This document shows positions 25,593 to 34,094 of a DNA stretch of 37,143 bases, in pieces; position 1 is the stretch's first letter, and every line of letters begins with the position of its first letter. The translations under genes and the position numbers were made by a program. The notes beneath the pieces were generated by a model that made no database searches, was not told the DNA's origin, and saw only the letters and a program-made list of their open reading frames with translations. This DNA comes from CAZKUN01 sp964555935 (lineage in GTDB: Bacteria; Armatimonadota; Zipacnadia; Zipacnadales; VGFC01), in the NCBI GenBank assembly GCA_964555935.1, contig CAZKUN010000071.1:1-37143 (forward strand), written 5' to 3'.

Positions 25593-27236
25593 TCATTGGG
25601 GCTCGGAAGCGAAATCGCTCTCCTCGATCCAAGTCCCCGCCACGTACGACAGGTCGGCGTCGCCCCGATAGTGGGCCACGCAGAACGCTCTCCCGTCGGC
25701 CAACTGCACCCAGCCCGAGTAGCCGAAGTCGCCGGGCGGGGAGTGCCGGTCGTTCTGCAACTCAAGGATGTGGTCGACCTCGTGTTGATTGGGTAGACCG
25801 TCCGCCGGACGCCACGACCAATCGTATTGCCTGTTGCGCGGCTCGTCGATCCGCAGGCGGATAGAGCGCCAAGTGCTGTTGCCCTCGTTCTCAGCGAAGT
25901 GGAACGGACCCAGCGAGGGGTAGGTGTTGGGCACGTTGCCGACGGACACCGGTCGGCGGCGACGGTCGATCGCAAGTCCTTGCTCGGCGAGGTCGATCGT
26001 GAGGCGAGTCTCGCCGTCAATGGCCAGCGCCGCCACGCCGGCGGCGTAGGTGAAGACATACTGGTGGGGCTGCGTTGCATCGACGCTGATGGGCTCGATG
26101 CCCGGCACGTCCGCGCGTACCTGATCGGGGAAGATGTGCCACTGACAACCCAAGTGTACCCCGCAGTGGCGCCCCTCGTTGCGCTCAACCATGAGGTCGA
26201 CCTCCAGCGTCGCCGAGGCGACGCGAGGGTCGGTGATGGGGCGGAGACTGTAGAACACGGCGTCCTCATCGCCCGAGCCGTTCTCGATCGTCAGCTCACG
26301 CTCCGTCAGTTTTGCGCCCTGGCCCAGGTCGAAGGCCGAAGGAGCGAAGCTGCGGTCGCGGTCAACGTCGCCCAGCCACGCCCGGTTGCCTCCGTTTGGA
26401 CCCACATGTCGGTACGTAACCAGCACTTTGCCGCTGCGCAGCAAGCCGGCGCACGGCCGGTGGCCGATGGTCGGGGAGTCCTCCGGAGGCGTCCACGAGG
26501 CCCCCTCGTTGAAGCTCGCGCTGACATACGTGGGCTCTTGGACGCCGCTGTTTTCCCGCAGGTACGCCCGGAGCGATCCGTCGGGCATCTTGAACATCGA
26601 GGCTTCGCAGAGCACGAGACGCGGATCGAAGGCCAGCGGCGCCCACTCGAACCAGGTTGCGCCCATGTCGTCGGACCGGTACATGATCTGGGCGCTGGGC
26701 GCCTGGCCTAGCAAGGGGCTCTTGGCGCGGCCGACGTGGCGATGTCCCGTCGTGAGCAAGCTCTTCTCGCCGACGCGCATGGGCCGATCCGGTATGCCGT
26801 GCCGGAGTCCGGTCTTCACCGGTTCAGACCACGTCTCTCCCTCGTCGCTAGACCGGTACAGCGCGCCGCCTACCGGGCTGCTGTCGGTGATGAGTAGAAC
26901 CTCGCCAGTGTCCGTCACTGACAGCCGCGGACAGTGGCCGGGCGATCCAAGCACGGTGGGCTCCGACCATGTCTTGCCGTCGTCCTCGCTGGTCCTGATC
27001 TCCGTGCGAGAGCGCGTGGCGACGTGCTTGTCGGCCACCCGGTAGACGCAGATCAGACGGCCGCTCCCCGTGACGCAAACGTCGGGGAAGCTGATGTAGT
27101 CGCCCTCGGCGCGGGCGATAGTGACGTGGCGGTCGGGCATGTCAGAGAGAGATCGCATCTTGGTCTCCGCTGCTGCCGTGATCTGTCCGCATGCCGCCAA
27201 TACAAAGCTCCACATGATCGTTGGTCTCGCGCGCAT
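25593..27236 (-). CDS. Sialidase-like Asp-box propeller protein with inserted LamG-like domain
   Basis: A 547-residue exported protein (signal region residues 1-23). Four Asp boxes occur at about 83-90 (SEDDGKTW), 129-136 (SSDEGETW), 188-195 (SDDMGATW) and 241-248 (SFNEGASW), with the blade text LCEASMFKMPDGSLRAYLRE between. Residues about 300-480 resemble a concanavalin/LamG-type domain (PFHFAENEGNSTWRSIRLRI), after which the last propeller blade resumes (DFGYSGWVQLADGRAFCVAHY). The layout thus appears to be a propeller interrupted by a lectin-like module. Members hydrolyse or bind sialic acids or related sugars; here activity is unproven. The start at 27236 has only a weak AGAGG upstream. 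Confidence 0.78.
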   Translation of the reverse strand: MRARPTIMWSFVLAACGQITAAAETKMRSLSDMPDRHVTIARAEGDYISFPDVCVTGSGRLICVYRVADKHVATRSRTEIRTSEDDGKTWSEPTVLGSPGHCPRLSVTDTGEVLLITDSSPVGGALYRSSDEGETWSEPVKTGLRHGIPDRPMRVGEKSLLTTGHRHVGRAKSPLLGQAPSAQIMYRSDDMGATWFEWAPLAFDPRLVLCEASMFKMPDGSLRAYLRENSGVQEPTYVSASFNEGASWTPPEDSPTIGHRPCAGLLRSGKVLVTYRHVGPNGGNRAWLGDVDRDRSFAPSAFDLGQGAKLTERELTIENGSGDEDAVFYSLRPITDPRVASATLEVDLMVERNEGRHCGVHLGCQWHIFPDQVRADVPGIEPISVDATQPHQYVFTYAAGVAALAIDGETRLTIDLAEQGLAIDRRRRPVSVGNVPNTYPSLGPFHFAENEGNSTWRSIRLRIDEPRNRQYDWSWRPADGLPNQHEVDHILELQNDRHSPPGDFGYSGWVQLADGRAFCVAHYRGDADLSYVAGTWIEESDFASEPQ

Positions 27237-27409
27237 GGGTGGGTCTGCCTCTCTGGTGCGGCGTTAGCCGGGATGGCTCGGATCGTCGTCAGGCCACGGA
27301 CCGTCGGTGGGATCGCATAGCACTCCCGATGGCATTTGGCCGCGCCAGCGCCGCAAACCTGCGCCCGCCCGGCGCCGCGCCGCGCCCGGATGACCCACCG
27401 ATTAATGAC

Positions 27410-27438
27410 TTGACACTGTCCGCCTCCTTCACTATATT
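27410..27438 (+). promoter_or_regulatory. Sigma-70-like promoter of the TetR/ABC export operon
   Basis: TTGACA at 27410-27415 and TATATT at 27433-27438 are separated by 17 bases, a near-perfect consensus. Transcription would start at about 27445, inside the palindrome at 27437-27456, some 28 bases before the tetR ATG. Confidence 0.88.
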
Positions 27439-27456
27439 GAGTGAGCGTTCAATCAA
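27437..27456. promoter_or_regulatory. Candidate TetR operator O1 over the promoter
   Basis: TTGAGTGAGCGTTCAATCAA is a 20-bp near-palindrome that starts within the -10 element and spans the expected start point, so a bound dimer would block transcription. It shares 14 identical bases (TGAGTGAGCGTTCA) with a second site at 28093-28106. The shape and core resemble the TGA-x-TGA-type sites of CecR/YbiH-like TetR regulators. Confidence 0.8.
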
Positions 27457-27472
27457 TCGGTGAGGATCGGCG

Positions 27473-28099
27473 ATGGCTGAAACAGAGACGACCGTGGATC
27501 GGCGGACCGCGATCATGGACGCCGCTGTGAAGGTCTTTGCGGCGCATGGCTTCGACGCGGGCACCATCCGGCAGATCGCTCGCGAGGCCGGCGTTGCCGA
27601 GGGGCTGATCTACCATTATTTCGAGAATAAGGAAGCGCTGCTCTACGCCGTGATCCAGGACCGGTCAATGCTCGCCTGGCTGCGCCGGCCCGAAGCGCTT
27701 CCGGATGACGCGCCAATCGACGTCGCGCTGCATGCGTTGGTCACCGAGGGGCTGACCAGAATGACCGATAACATCGACCTAGTGGCCGTTATCTGGTCTC
27801 AGGTTGCCACGAACCCCAAGCTTGCGCAGGTCCTGGGGAGGGCCATCCGAGAGATGACCGATCGGATCTCGGGATACCTCGACCGGAAGGTGGCGCGGGG
27901 TGAGTTGCGTGACATCAACACGGCCGCAACCGCGAGGATGATCGCCGGATCGATGATTGCTTTCACGATCCAGCAACACCGCCTGTCGCCTCCGCTGAAA
28001 CTCCTGTCGCCGGATGACTATGCGGCCTCGATGGTGGACGTGCTCGTCAGCGGAATGCGCGCGCGAGACGGGGAGGATGCTGCCCATGATACTGAGTGA
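27473..28099 (+). CDS. TetR/AcrR-family transcriptional repressor (CecR-like by context)
   Basis: A 208-residue TetR-family protein. The N-terminal helix-turn-helix (about residues 10-56) is textbook: AIMDAAVKVFAAHGFDAGTI then IAREAGVAEGLIYHYFENKEALL. The C-terminal helical domain (about 75-200) would bind an inducer. GAGG lies 8 bases before the ATG. Two palindromes flank its gene, one over its own promoter, and the downstream genes encode an ABC exporter, as for E. coli CecR (YbiH) and ybhGFSR. Autorepression with release by an exported compound is the expected scheme, but it is inference. The gene's 3' end overlaps the outer membrane gene start by 14 bases. Confidence 0.92.
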   Translation: MAETETTVDRRTAIMDAAVKVFAAHGFDAGTIRQIAREAGVAEGLIYHYFENKEALLYAVIQDRSMLAWLRRPEALPDDAPIDVALHALVTEGLTRMTDNIDLVAVIWSQVATNPKLAQVLGRAIREMTDRISGYLDRKVARGELRDINTAATARMIAGSMIAFTIQQHRLSPPLKLLSPDDYAASMVDVLVSGMRARDGEDAAHDTE

Positions 28100-29438
28100 G
28101 CGTTCACTCGGGTCCGCTGTCATAGCGGCCTGTGCCCTTGGGGCGCTGTGCGCGACCCTTTCGGCCCAGGCTACCACAGCGATGACGCTTCCGGATGCCA
28201 TGAGCGAGGCGCTGAACAGTAACCCGCGAATCGCGGCGGCGACGGCGCGGGTCGGCCAGGTGGAAGCTGGTGTCGCTCTGGCCAAATCACGCGCCGAGCC
28301 CGCTATCAACCTGACCGCGACCGGACGTCTGCAGGGGCCACAGCAGACCATTGACATCCCAATCCCGCCCGGCCAGACGATCAACATCACCCGCACCGAC
28401 AACGCGGCCGTGGACCTGGGCGTCGTGTGGCCGCTCTGGACCGGCGGGCGCGTTCGTGCCGCGACGGGGATGGCGAGGGCGCAGACGTCGGCGGCCGAGG
28501 CGGATCTGCAGCAGGCGACCGAGCAGCTCCTTTACGAGGTCGCGATGTCGTACTACGGCGTGTTGCGCGCGCAGGCCGCGAGCAGCGAGGCGGAGACCCG
28601 GTCGACGTCGGCCACGGAGAACGTTCGGACCTCGCTGGCGCGCCAGGACGCCGGGCTGGCCACGGAGGCAGATGTCTCGGCAGCGGAGGCGATGGAGCGA
28701 CAGGCCTTGCAGGTTGTGTCCGCGGCGATAAACGCGGTGACGGATGCCGAGCAAAGCCTTAACACGCTGATCGCCCGTCCTCTGGCGACGCCTGTTCTCT
28801 TGATGGACGAGTCGTTCCGATTCCCAGGTCCCGACAACGCGAGGGACGATCTGCCCGTCGCCTTGGCGGCGAGGCCCGAGCTTCTGGCCGTGGATAGGCG
28901 AAGGGATGCGGCGGGACATGCGATCGCCATGGCGCGCGCGGAGCGGCGTCCGACGCTGGCGGCCATCGGGCAAGTCGGATGGCAGACACCTACGGACGTA
29001 GGCGAGAACCATCAAGAGTTCTTCGGGCTGGAGTTCTCATGGCCAATCCTGCATCACCCGGGCGCTCGCGCTCAGGAGAAGCAGGCGAAGGCGACCGTCC
29101 AGGAGATTGCCGAAACGCGTCGGGGCCTGGCGGACGCCGTGGAATACCAAGTCTCTGAGTCGGCACGGCGGGTCGCTGACGCCGAGGAGCTAGTCGGCGC
29201 GCTAACCCAGCATGTCAACGCGGCCATGGACGCGGCGGCGCGCGCGCGGTCAGTCTACGATGCCGGCGCCGCCACGCGGCAGCAGTTGGTGGTCGCCGAG
29301 ACGAGCCGAGACGCCGCTCGGGCGCGCGCCTCTCAGGCCGGCCACGCGGCGAGCGCCGCACACCTATCGCGCGCCCGCGCCCTGGGACTCATGCGGACGC
29401 TGGTACTCATCCCCGCCGGGGAGGCAAACCAAGGATGA
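28086..29438 (+). CDS. TolC-family outer membrane efflux protein
   Basis: A 450-residue protein with a signal peptide (residues about 1-28, cleavage near LSA-QAT) and two OEP repeats rich in long helices (LPDAMSEALNSNPRIAAATARV; later AAGHAIAMARAERRPTLAAIGQVGW). It would form the trimeric outer membrane channel. ATG 28086 is chosen since GGGAGG at 28071-28076 is 9 bases upstream, though it touches another ATG at 28077. The start lies inside the end of tetR. Its first codons contain the second palindrome. The gene for the adaptor begins in its stop (ATGA). Confidence 0.9.
   Translation: MILSERSLGSAVIAACALGALCATLSAQATTAMTLPDAMSEALNSNPRIAAATARVGQVEAGVALAKSRAEPAINLTATGRLQGPQQTIDIPIPPGQTINITRTDNAAVDLGVVWPLWTGGRVRAATGMARAQTSAAEADLQQATEQLLYEVAMSYYGVLRAQAASSEAETRSTSATENVRTSLARQDAGLATEADVSAAEAMERQALQVVSAAINAVTDAEQSLNTLIARPLATPVLLMDESFRFPGPDNARDDLPVALAARPELLAVDRRRDAAGHAIAMARAERRPTLAAIGQVGWQTPTDVGENHQEFFGLEFSWPILHHPGARAQEKQAKATVQEIAETRRGLADAVEYQVSESARRVADAEELVGALTQHVNAAMDAAARARSVYDAGAATRQQLVVAETSRDAARARASQAGHAASAAHLSRARALGLMRTLVLIPAGEANQG
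28093..28110. promoter_or_regulatory. Candidate TetR operator O2 across tetR stop and tolC start
   Basis: GAGTGAGCGTTCACTC at 28094-28109 has perfect 6-bp arms (GAGTGA/TCACTC) around GCGT and shares 14 bases with the promoter palindrome at 27437-27456. It contains the tetR stop codon and early codons of the outer membrane gene. It could act as a roadblock or pair with O1 in a loop about 650 bp long. Since it lies in coding sequence, chance is a small but real alternative. Confidence 0.7.
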
Positions 29439-31072
29439 AACGCATAGCACCGATCATCATCGTGATTGTCCTCGCCGTGGCGGCGATCATCGTCTTCAAG
29501 ACCATCGCGAGCAAGAAGACCGATACCCCGATGCTCGGCAGTGGGATCATTGAGGCCACCGAGATTCGCGTCAGCACGAAGACTCCCGGTCGGCTCGCCG
29601 AGATGCTGGTGCGCGAGGGCGATGTCGTGGAGCGGGGCCAGGTGATCGCGCGCCTCGAGCACGAGGACATCGACGCTGAGATCGCGCGCGCCGAGGCGGC
29701 GGTTGAGACGACGGGCGCGATGTTACGGGATATCGAACGGGGCTCAAGGCCGGAGCTGATAGAGGCCGCGCGGGCCCGCGTGGCCGAGGCCACATCGGCA
29801 CGTGAAGGCGCCCAGCGCCAGCTTGCCACCGCGCGCGAATCGTATGGGAAGGTGACTGAGTTGCGCGCCCAAGTAGACGTCGCGCGCGGGAAGGTCGACG
29901 TGACTGACGCCCGGATCGCGCAAGCCACGGCCCAACTCGACGAAGCGCGCCGCGGCCCGACCGACGGGGATATCGCGACGCTCCGGGCGGTCGTCGCGCA
30001 GGGGGACGCGCGGGTTGCCTCAGCCCGAACGGCAGTCGAGAACACGGAGGAAATCTACGCGCAGCAGATCGCGCTCCAGACACCTGTAATCCTGGCCTCG
30101 ACTGAAGAGAGCGTGTTGCGCGCCAATATCGGGCTGACAGAGAAAGAACTCGGGCGCGCGACCACGATGTCGGAGGCGGACGCCGGCACCGTGCAAGCGC
30201 TCGATCAGGCATCCACTAGACACGCAGCAACAGGCGCGCAGTTGGATGGCGCCTCTCGCGTGGTGGAAGACGCGCGGACGCAGGTCGCGCTGACGCGCGC
30301 GCAAGCGAAGCAGATACGCGACTCGGCGCAGACCGCGTTGGCGGAGGCTGTCAAAGCTCGCGATTCCGCGCAGGCCAAACTGAACGTGTTGCTCGCGGGA
30401 ACACGCGAGGAGAGAGTGCGTCTGGCCGAGGCGGCTCTGGAAGCGGCTCGAGCGGAAGCTGCGGCGGCCGGGGACGGACTGCGCAATGCCGAGGAACTGC
30501 ACGAGGATCGACTCGCCGCGAGGCAAGGGCGCGACGCCGCGGAGACGGCGCTGGACTCGGCCACCGCGAGGCAGCGCATGGCGCGCGCTGAGTTGGGCCT
30601 GTTGCTCGCAGGCGCGACCGAAGAGGCCATCGACGCGGCTCGCGGGCGACTCGCGGAGGCGGAGGCCGCGCTTGGCGCGGCCGAGGTGCGGCGGTCTTAC
30701 TGCGAGATCGAGGCCCCATGCGCGGGTACGGTGACCGACGTGGTCACCGATCTCGGCGAGACCGCCGCCACTGGCACGACCGTCGTGGTGGTCTCCGACC
30801 TCGAGAACATGTGGCTGCGAGCCTACGTGGGGTTCGCGAACCTCGGCCAAGTCACGCTCGGAGAGACCTTCAGCATTGCCACGGAAGCAGTGCCGGAGCG
30901 GGCCTTCGCGGGGACGGTGATCCGCGTGTCGGACGAGGCGGAGTTCACCCCGAAGGATGTCCAGACGCCCGACCAGCGGATGACGCAAGTGTATTGGGTG
31001 AAAGTCGGCGTCGGCGATGGGATGGGACTGCTGAAGCCAGGGATGCCGGCGGACCTGTTGCCGGCGGATTGA
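29435..31072 (+). CDS. HlyD/YbhG-like periplasmic adaptor with long coiled-coil hairpin
   Basis: A 545-residue membrane fusion protein: N-terminal anchor helix (residues 5-22), lipoyl half-motif (IEATEIRVSTKTPGRLAEM ... EGDVVERGQVIARL, 39-74), a very long helical hairpin (about 78-422), the second lipoyl half (YCEIEAPCAGTVTDVVTD, 422-439) and a beta-barrel (LENMWLRAYVGFANLG ... AEFTPKDVQTPD). The last text closely recalls E. coli YbhG, but YbhG is about 330 residues; the extra 200 lie in the hairpin. A motif like LLAGATEEAIDAARGRLAEAE recurs about four times (near 99, 170, 318 and 388). It bridges the ABC transporter to the TolC channel. Overlaps the previous stop (ATGA). Confidence 0.92.
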   Translation: MKRIAPIIIVIVLAVAAIIVFKTIASKKTDTPMLGSGIIEATEIRVSTKTPGRLAEMLVREGDVVERGQVIARLEHEDIDAEIARAEAAVETTGAMLRDIERGSRPELIEAARARVAEATSAREGAQRQLATARESYGKVTELRAQVDVARGKVDVTDARIAQATAQLDEARRGPTDGDIATLRAVVAQGDARVASARTAVENTEEIYAQQIALQTPVILASTEESVLRANIGLTEKELGRATTMSEADAGTVQALDQASTRHAATGAQLDGASRVVEDARTQVALTRAQAKQIRDSAQTALAEAVKARDSAQAKLNVLLAGTREERVRLAEAALEAARAEAAAAGDGLRNAEELHEDRLAARQGRDAAETALDSATARQRMARAELGLLLAGATEEAIDAARGRLAEAEAALGAAEVRRSYCEIEAPCAGTVTDVVTDLGETAATGTTVVVVSDLENMWLRAYVGFANLGQVTLGETFSIATEAVPERAFAGTVIRVSDEAEFTPKDVQTPDQRMTQVYWVKVGVGDGMGLLKPGMPADLLPAD

Positions 31073-31087
31073 CGGCACCGAACGGAC

Positions 31088-32020
31088 ATGAACCAACAGC
31101 CACCAGTCATCCATGCGCGCGGGTTGCGGAAGCAATTCGCTGACGTGACCGCGCTCGACTCTCTCGACCTCAGCGTTGAGAGGGGCGAGGTGTTCGGTCT
31201 CGTCGGGCCCGATGGCGCGGGGAAGACCACGCTGATTCGGATCCTCTGCGGGCTGATGGCCGCCGACGCAGGCGAGGTCAGTGTCGCGGGCGTGGACGTG
31301 CTCGCCCATCCCGAGGAGGCGAAGCCACACCTCGGGTACCTGGCGCAGCGATTCGGGCTCTGGGGCGACATGTCGATTGATGAGAATCTCCGCTTCTGCG
31401 CAGATCTGTTCGGAGTGCCGATGGCCGACTTCGCCGAGCGGCGGGAGCACCTACTGGCGATCACGCGGCTAGCGCCCTTCACCGATCGGCTCGCCCAGTT
31501 CCTAAGTGGCGGCATGAAGCAGAAACTGGGGCTGATCTGCACCCTCATCCACCGACCGACCGTGCTGCTGCTGGACGAGCCCACGACAGGCGTCGACCCA
31601 GCCTCGCGGCGCGACTTCTGGCGGCTGCTCTATGACCTGCCGAATCAGGGCGTGACTACGCTGGTCAGCACTCCATACATGGATGAGGCCGAGAGGTGTG
31701 ATCGCGTCGCGTTGCTGCATGACGGCAACATGCTCGCCTGCGCGACGCCGGCCGAACTGAAGGCGGGCGTACCCGGCGAGATGTTCAGCGTCGCCGCGAC
31801 TCCGCAGGAGGATGCGCGCCGAGCGTTGACAGGCGTGGCCGGAGTCCTGAGCGTGGCCGTGTTTGGCGATCGGTTGCACGTCGCGGTCGGCGAAGACCAT
31901 GGAGAGACGTTGATCGGCGACGCTCTCAAGGGCGTCAGCGTCGAGTTCGCTGAACGCATCGAACCGACGCTTGAGGATGTCTTCACGACGGCGGTGCGGG
32001 AGGCGGCCGCCCATGCCTGA
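31088..32020 (+). CDS. ABC exporter ATPase, first subunit (YbhF N-terminal half-like)
   Basis: A 310-residue nucleotide-binding protein. Walker A is GPDGAGKTT (40-48), Q-loop YLAQRFGL (84-91), signature LSGGM (139-143), Walker B VLLLDEPTTGVDP (159-171, Glu164). The H-loop usually reads STHYMDE; here it is STPYMDE, with Pro196 in place of the conserved His, so ATP at this Walker site may turn over poorly. It pairs with the next gene's ATPase: E. coli YbhF carries both halves in one chain. No strong ribosome binding site; 15 bases after the adaptor stop. C-terminal DUF-like segment GEMFSVAATPQED is typical. Confidence 0.92.
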   Translation: MNQQPPVIHARGLRKQFADVTALDSLDLSVERGEVFGLVGPDGAGKTTLIRILCGLMAADAGEVSVAGVDVLAHPEEAKPHLGYLAQRFGLWGDMSIDENLRFCADLFGVPMADFAERREHLLAITRLAPFTDRLAQFLSGGMKQKLGLICTLIHRPTVLLLDEPTTGVDPASRRDFWRLLYDLPNQGVTTLVSTPYMDEAERCDRVALLHDGNMLACATPAELKAGVPGEMFSVAATPQEDARRALTGVAGVLSVAVFGDRLHVAVGEDHGETLIGDALKGVSVEFAERIEPTLEDVFTTAVREAAAHA

Positions 32021-32954
32021 CGCGGCAGTCGTGGCGGATGGCTTGGTGCGCCGATTCGGCAGCTTCACGGCCGTTGACGATCTCTCGTTCGAGATCCGAC
32101 CGGGCGAGATCTTCGGCTTCCTGGGGCCGAACGGATCGGGGAAATCGACGACGATCCGCATGTTGTGCGGGCTGCTCTTGCCAACAGACGGCGACGCCTT
32201 CGTGAGCGGGCTGAGCATCCGCGAGGAGCCCGAGATAATCCGCCAGAACATCGGGTACATGTCGCAGCAGTTCTCGCTGTACCCCGACCTGACCGTTGAG
32301 GAGAACATGGAGTTCTACGGCGGGGTCTACGGAGTGAGCAAGGGCGATCTCCGAAGCCGCGCCGGCGCGCTGGTTGACAAGCTTGATCTGGGCGACGCGC
32401 GCGGTCGTCTGACAGCGAATCTGTCGACTGGAGTTCGGCAGCGACTCGCGCTCGCATGCGCGCTGCTCCACGAGCCGCCCGTGCTGTTCCTCGACGAGCC
32501 CACGAGTGGCGTGGACCCGCTGGCGCGGCGCGGGTTCTTCGAACTCATCGGCGAGCTGTCGGCGCAGGGAACGACGACGCTGATCACGACCCACGTGATG
32601 AACGAGGCGGAGCACTGCAATCGACTGCTGTTGATCCAGCGCGGGCGCCGCGTGGCGCTTGGGACGCCTGGCGAGCTGAAACGAATGGTGCCGGGGCAGC
32701 TCTTTGAGTTGCGGGCGAGGCCGCCGATGCAAGCGGCGGACGCGCTCGAGAATGCGTCGGGCGTGCTTGAGGTGTCGCTGTTTGGGACGGCGCTTCACGT
32801 TGCGCTGGCGGATGACGTCGCCGACCCCGAAGGCCTGGCGCGGGCGTGCTTGGCGGGCACCGATGTCGAGCTTCAGTCGCTGCGTTCGGTGAGGCCCACG
32901 CTGGAGCATGCGTTCTTGGCGCTAGCCGACGACGATGAGGAGGGGTCGGAGTGA
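32013..32954 (+). CDS. ABC exporter ATPase, second subunit (YbhF C-terminal half-like)
   Basis: A 313-residue ATPase. Walker A GPNGSGKST (38-46), Q-loop GYMSQQFSLYPDLTV, Walker B VLFLDEPTSGVDP with Glu162, and an intact H-loop His194 (TTHVMNEAE). Its signature reads LSTGV (137-141) instead of LSGGQ. Thus this subunit's Walker site, paired with the first subunit's LSGGM, should be the active one, and the opposite site degenerate. The ATG at 32013 lies 8 bases inside the previous gene, with GGGAGG 9 bases upstream. Drives export by the two permeases encoded next. Confidence 0.92.
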   Translation: MPDAAVVADGLVRRFGSFTAVDDLSFEIRPGEIFGFLGPNGSGKSTTIRMLCGLLLPTDGDAFVSGLSIREEPEIIRQNIGYMSQQFSLYPDLTVEENMEFYGGVYGVSKGDLRSRAGALVDKLDLGDARGRLTANLSTGVRQRLALACALLHEPPVLFLDEPTSGVDPLARRGFFELIGELSAQGTTTLITTHVMNEAEHCNRLLLIQRGRRVALGTPGELKRMVPGQLFELRARPPMQAADALENASGVLEVSLFGTALHVALADDVADPEGLARACLAGTDVELQSLRSVRPTLEHAFLALADDDEEGSE

Positions 32955-34081
32955 GCGCGCGGCGGATGCTGGCGATTGCGCGGAAAGAATGGATTCAGAT
33001 CAAGCGCGACCCGCGGAGTCTCGCGGTGGCCGCCCTCCTGCCTGTCGTGCTGCTTGCGATCATGGGCCATGCTATCGATTTCGACCTGAAGGAGCTGCCG
33101 TTCGCGTTCTGTGATCTGGATACATCCGCCACCAGTCGCCGGTTGCGCGAGTCGCTGGCGCAGAGCGACCGGTTCCGGCTTGTGGCGTCGGTCCCGAGCG
33201 CGGCGCGCGGCGAGGAGATGATCCGTGAGGGCGAGTGTCTTCTGCTGCTCGTGGCGCCTTCGGGCTTCAGCGAGGATCTTGCGGCTGGCGAGCACATCGC
33301 GCTCCAGATGCTGCTCGACGGATCCGACTCGAACACGGCTTCGGTAGCGAGAGGCTACCTGGAGGCCGCGTTGACGAGGTTCTCGGCGAGCGTGCGTAGC
33401 GACCGGCTGAGGGAATCGGGCATGCCCGAGACGGTCGCGCCAATCTCGATCTCGCGGAAAGTGCTCCACAACCCCGCGCTGGAGAGTCGGCAGTCGATCA
33501 TCCCGGGACTGATCGTAATCATCCTCGTCATCCTCGGGGCGCTCCTGACCGCCGGCACCGTCGTCCGCGAGAAAGAACGCGGGACGTTCGAAACCCTTGC
33601 CGCCTCGCCCGTCCGCCCGGCAGAGGTGCTCCTGGGCAAGCTGCTGCCATTCATCGTCATCGGAATGGCCGACGTTGTTCTCGCGATCGGGACGGGGGCG
33701 GCGGTCTTCCATGTCTACATCGCAGGTAGCGTGACGCTGTTCCTGGCGACCAGCCTCGTGTTCTTGTTGGCGGCACTTGCCGTTGGACTGCTGATATCGA
33801 CCATCGCCCCGCGCGAGCAGGTCGCGATGCTCGCCGCAATCCTCGTGACGCTGCTGCCGGCACTTCTGCTATCGGGGTTCGTCTACCCCGTCCGCAACAT
33901 GCCACTCCTGTTGCAGGGGATATCGAAGTTCATTCCCGCCACCCACTTCCTGACGGTCATTCGCGGCATCTACTTGAAGGGGGTCGGGTTGGAGGTCATC
34001 TGGCCACAGGTGCTGATCCTGGTGGTCATCGCCAGCGCCTTATTCGTCATCAGCGTCAAACGCTTCCGCAAGCAGTTGTAG
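32951..34081 (+). CDS. ABC-2 type permease (YbhS-like)
   Basis: A 376-residue permease starting at a GTG that overlaps the previous stop (GTGA at 32951-32954). One helix near residues 24-42, a large extracytoplasmic domain (about 45-180), then five helices (about 184-372), beginning IIPGLIVIILVILGALLTAG. TVVREKERGTFETLAASPVRPAEVLLGKL is the conserved coupling segment of ABC-2 permeases, and FIPATHFLTVIRGIYLKG ends the core. It forms the membrane channel with the next gene's product. E. coli YbhS and YbhR are the closest matches by layout; substrate unknown. Confidence 0.93.
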   Translation: MSARRMLAIARKEWIQIKRDPRSLAVAALLPVVLLAIMGHAIDFDLKELPFAFCDLDTSATSRRLRESLAQSDRFRLVASVPSAARGEEMIREGECLLLLVAPSGFSEDLAAGEHIALQMLLDGSDSNTASVARGYLEAALTRFSASVRSDRLRESGMPETVAPISISRKVLHNPALESRQSIIPGLIVIILVILGALLTAGTVVREKERGTFETLAASPVRPAEVLLGKLLPFIVIGMADVVLAIGTGAAVFHVYIAGSVTLFLATSLVFLLAALAVGLLISTIAPREQVAMLAAILVTLLPALLLSGFVYPVRNMPLLLQGISKFIPATHFLTVIRGIYLKGVGLEVIWPQVLILVVIASALFVISVKRFRKQL

Positions 34082-34094
34082 GGGACTCGCGAAC

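Noticed and set aside
25138..25632. Upstream extension of the HzsA-like frame by 165 codons
   Set aside because: It would run through a strong terminator and the small Cys-rich gene. The signal peptide and AGGAG place the start at 25137.
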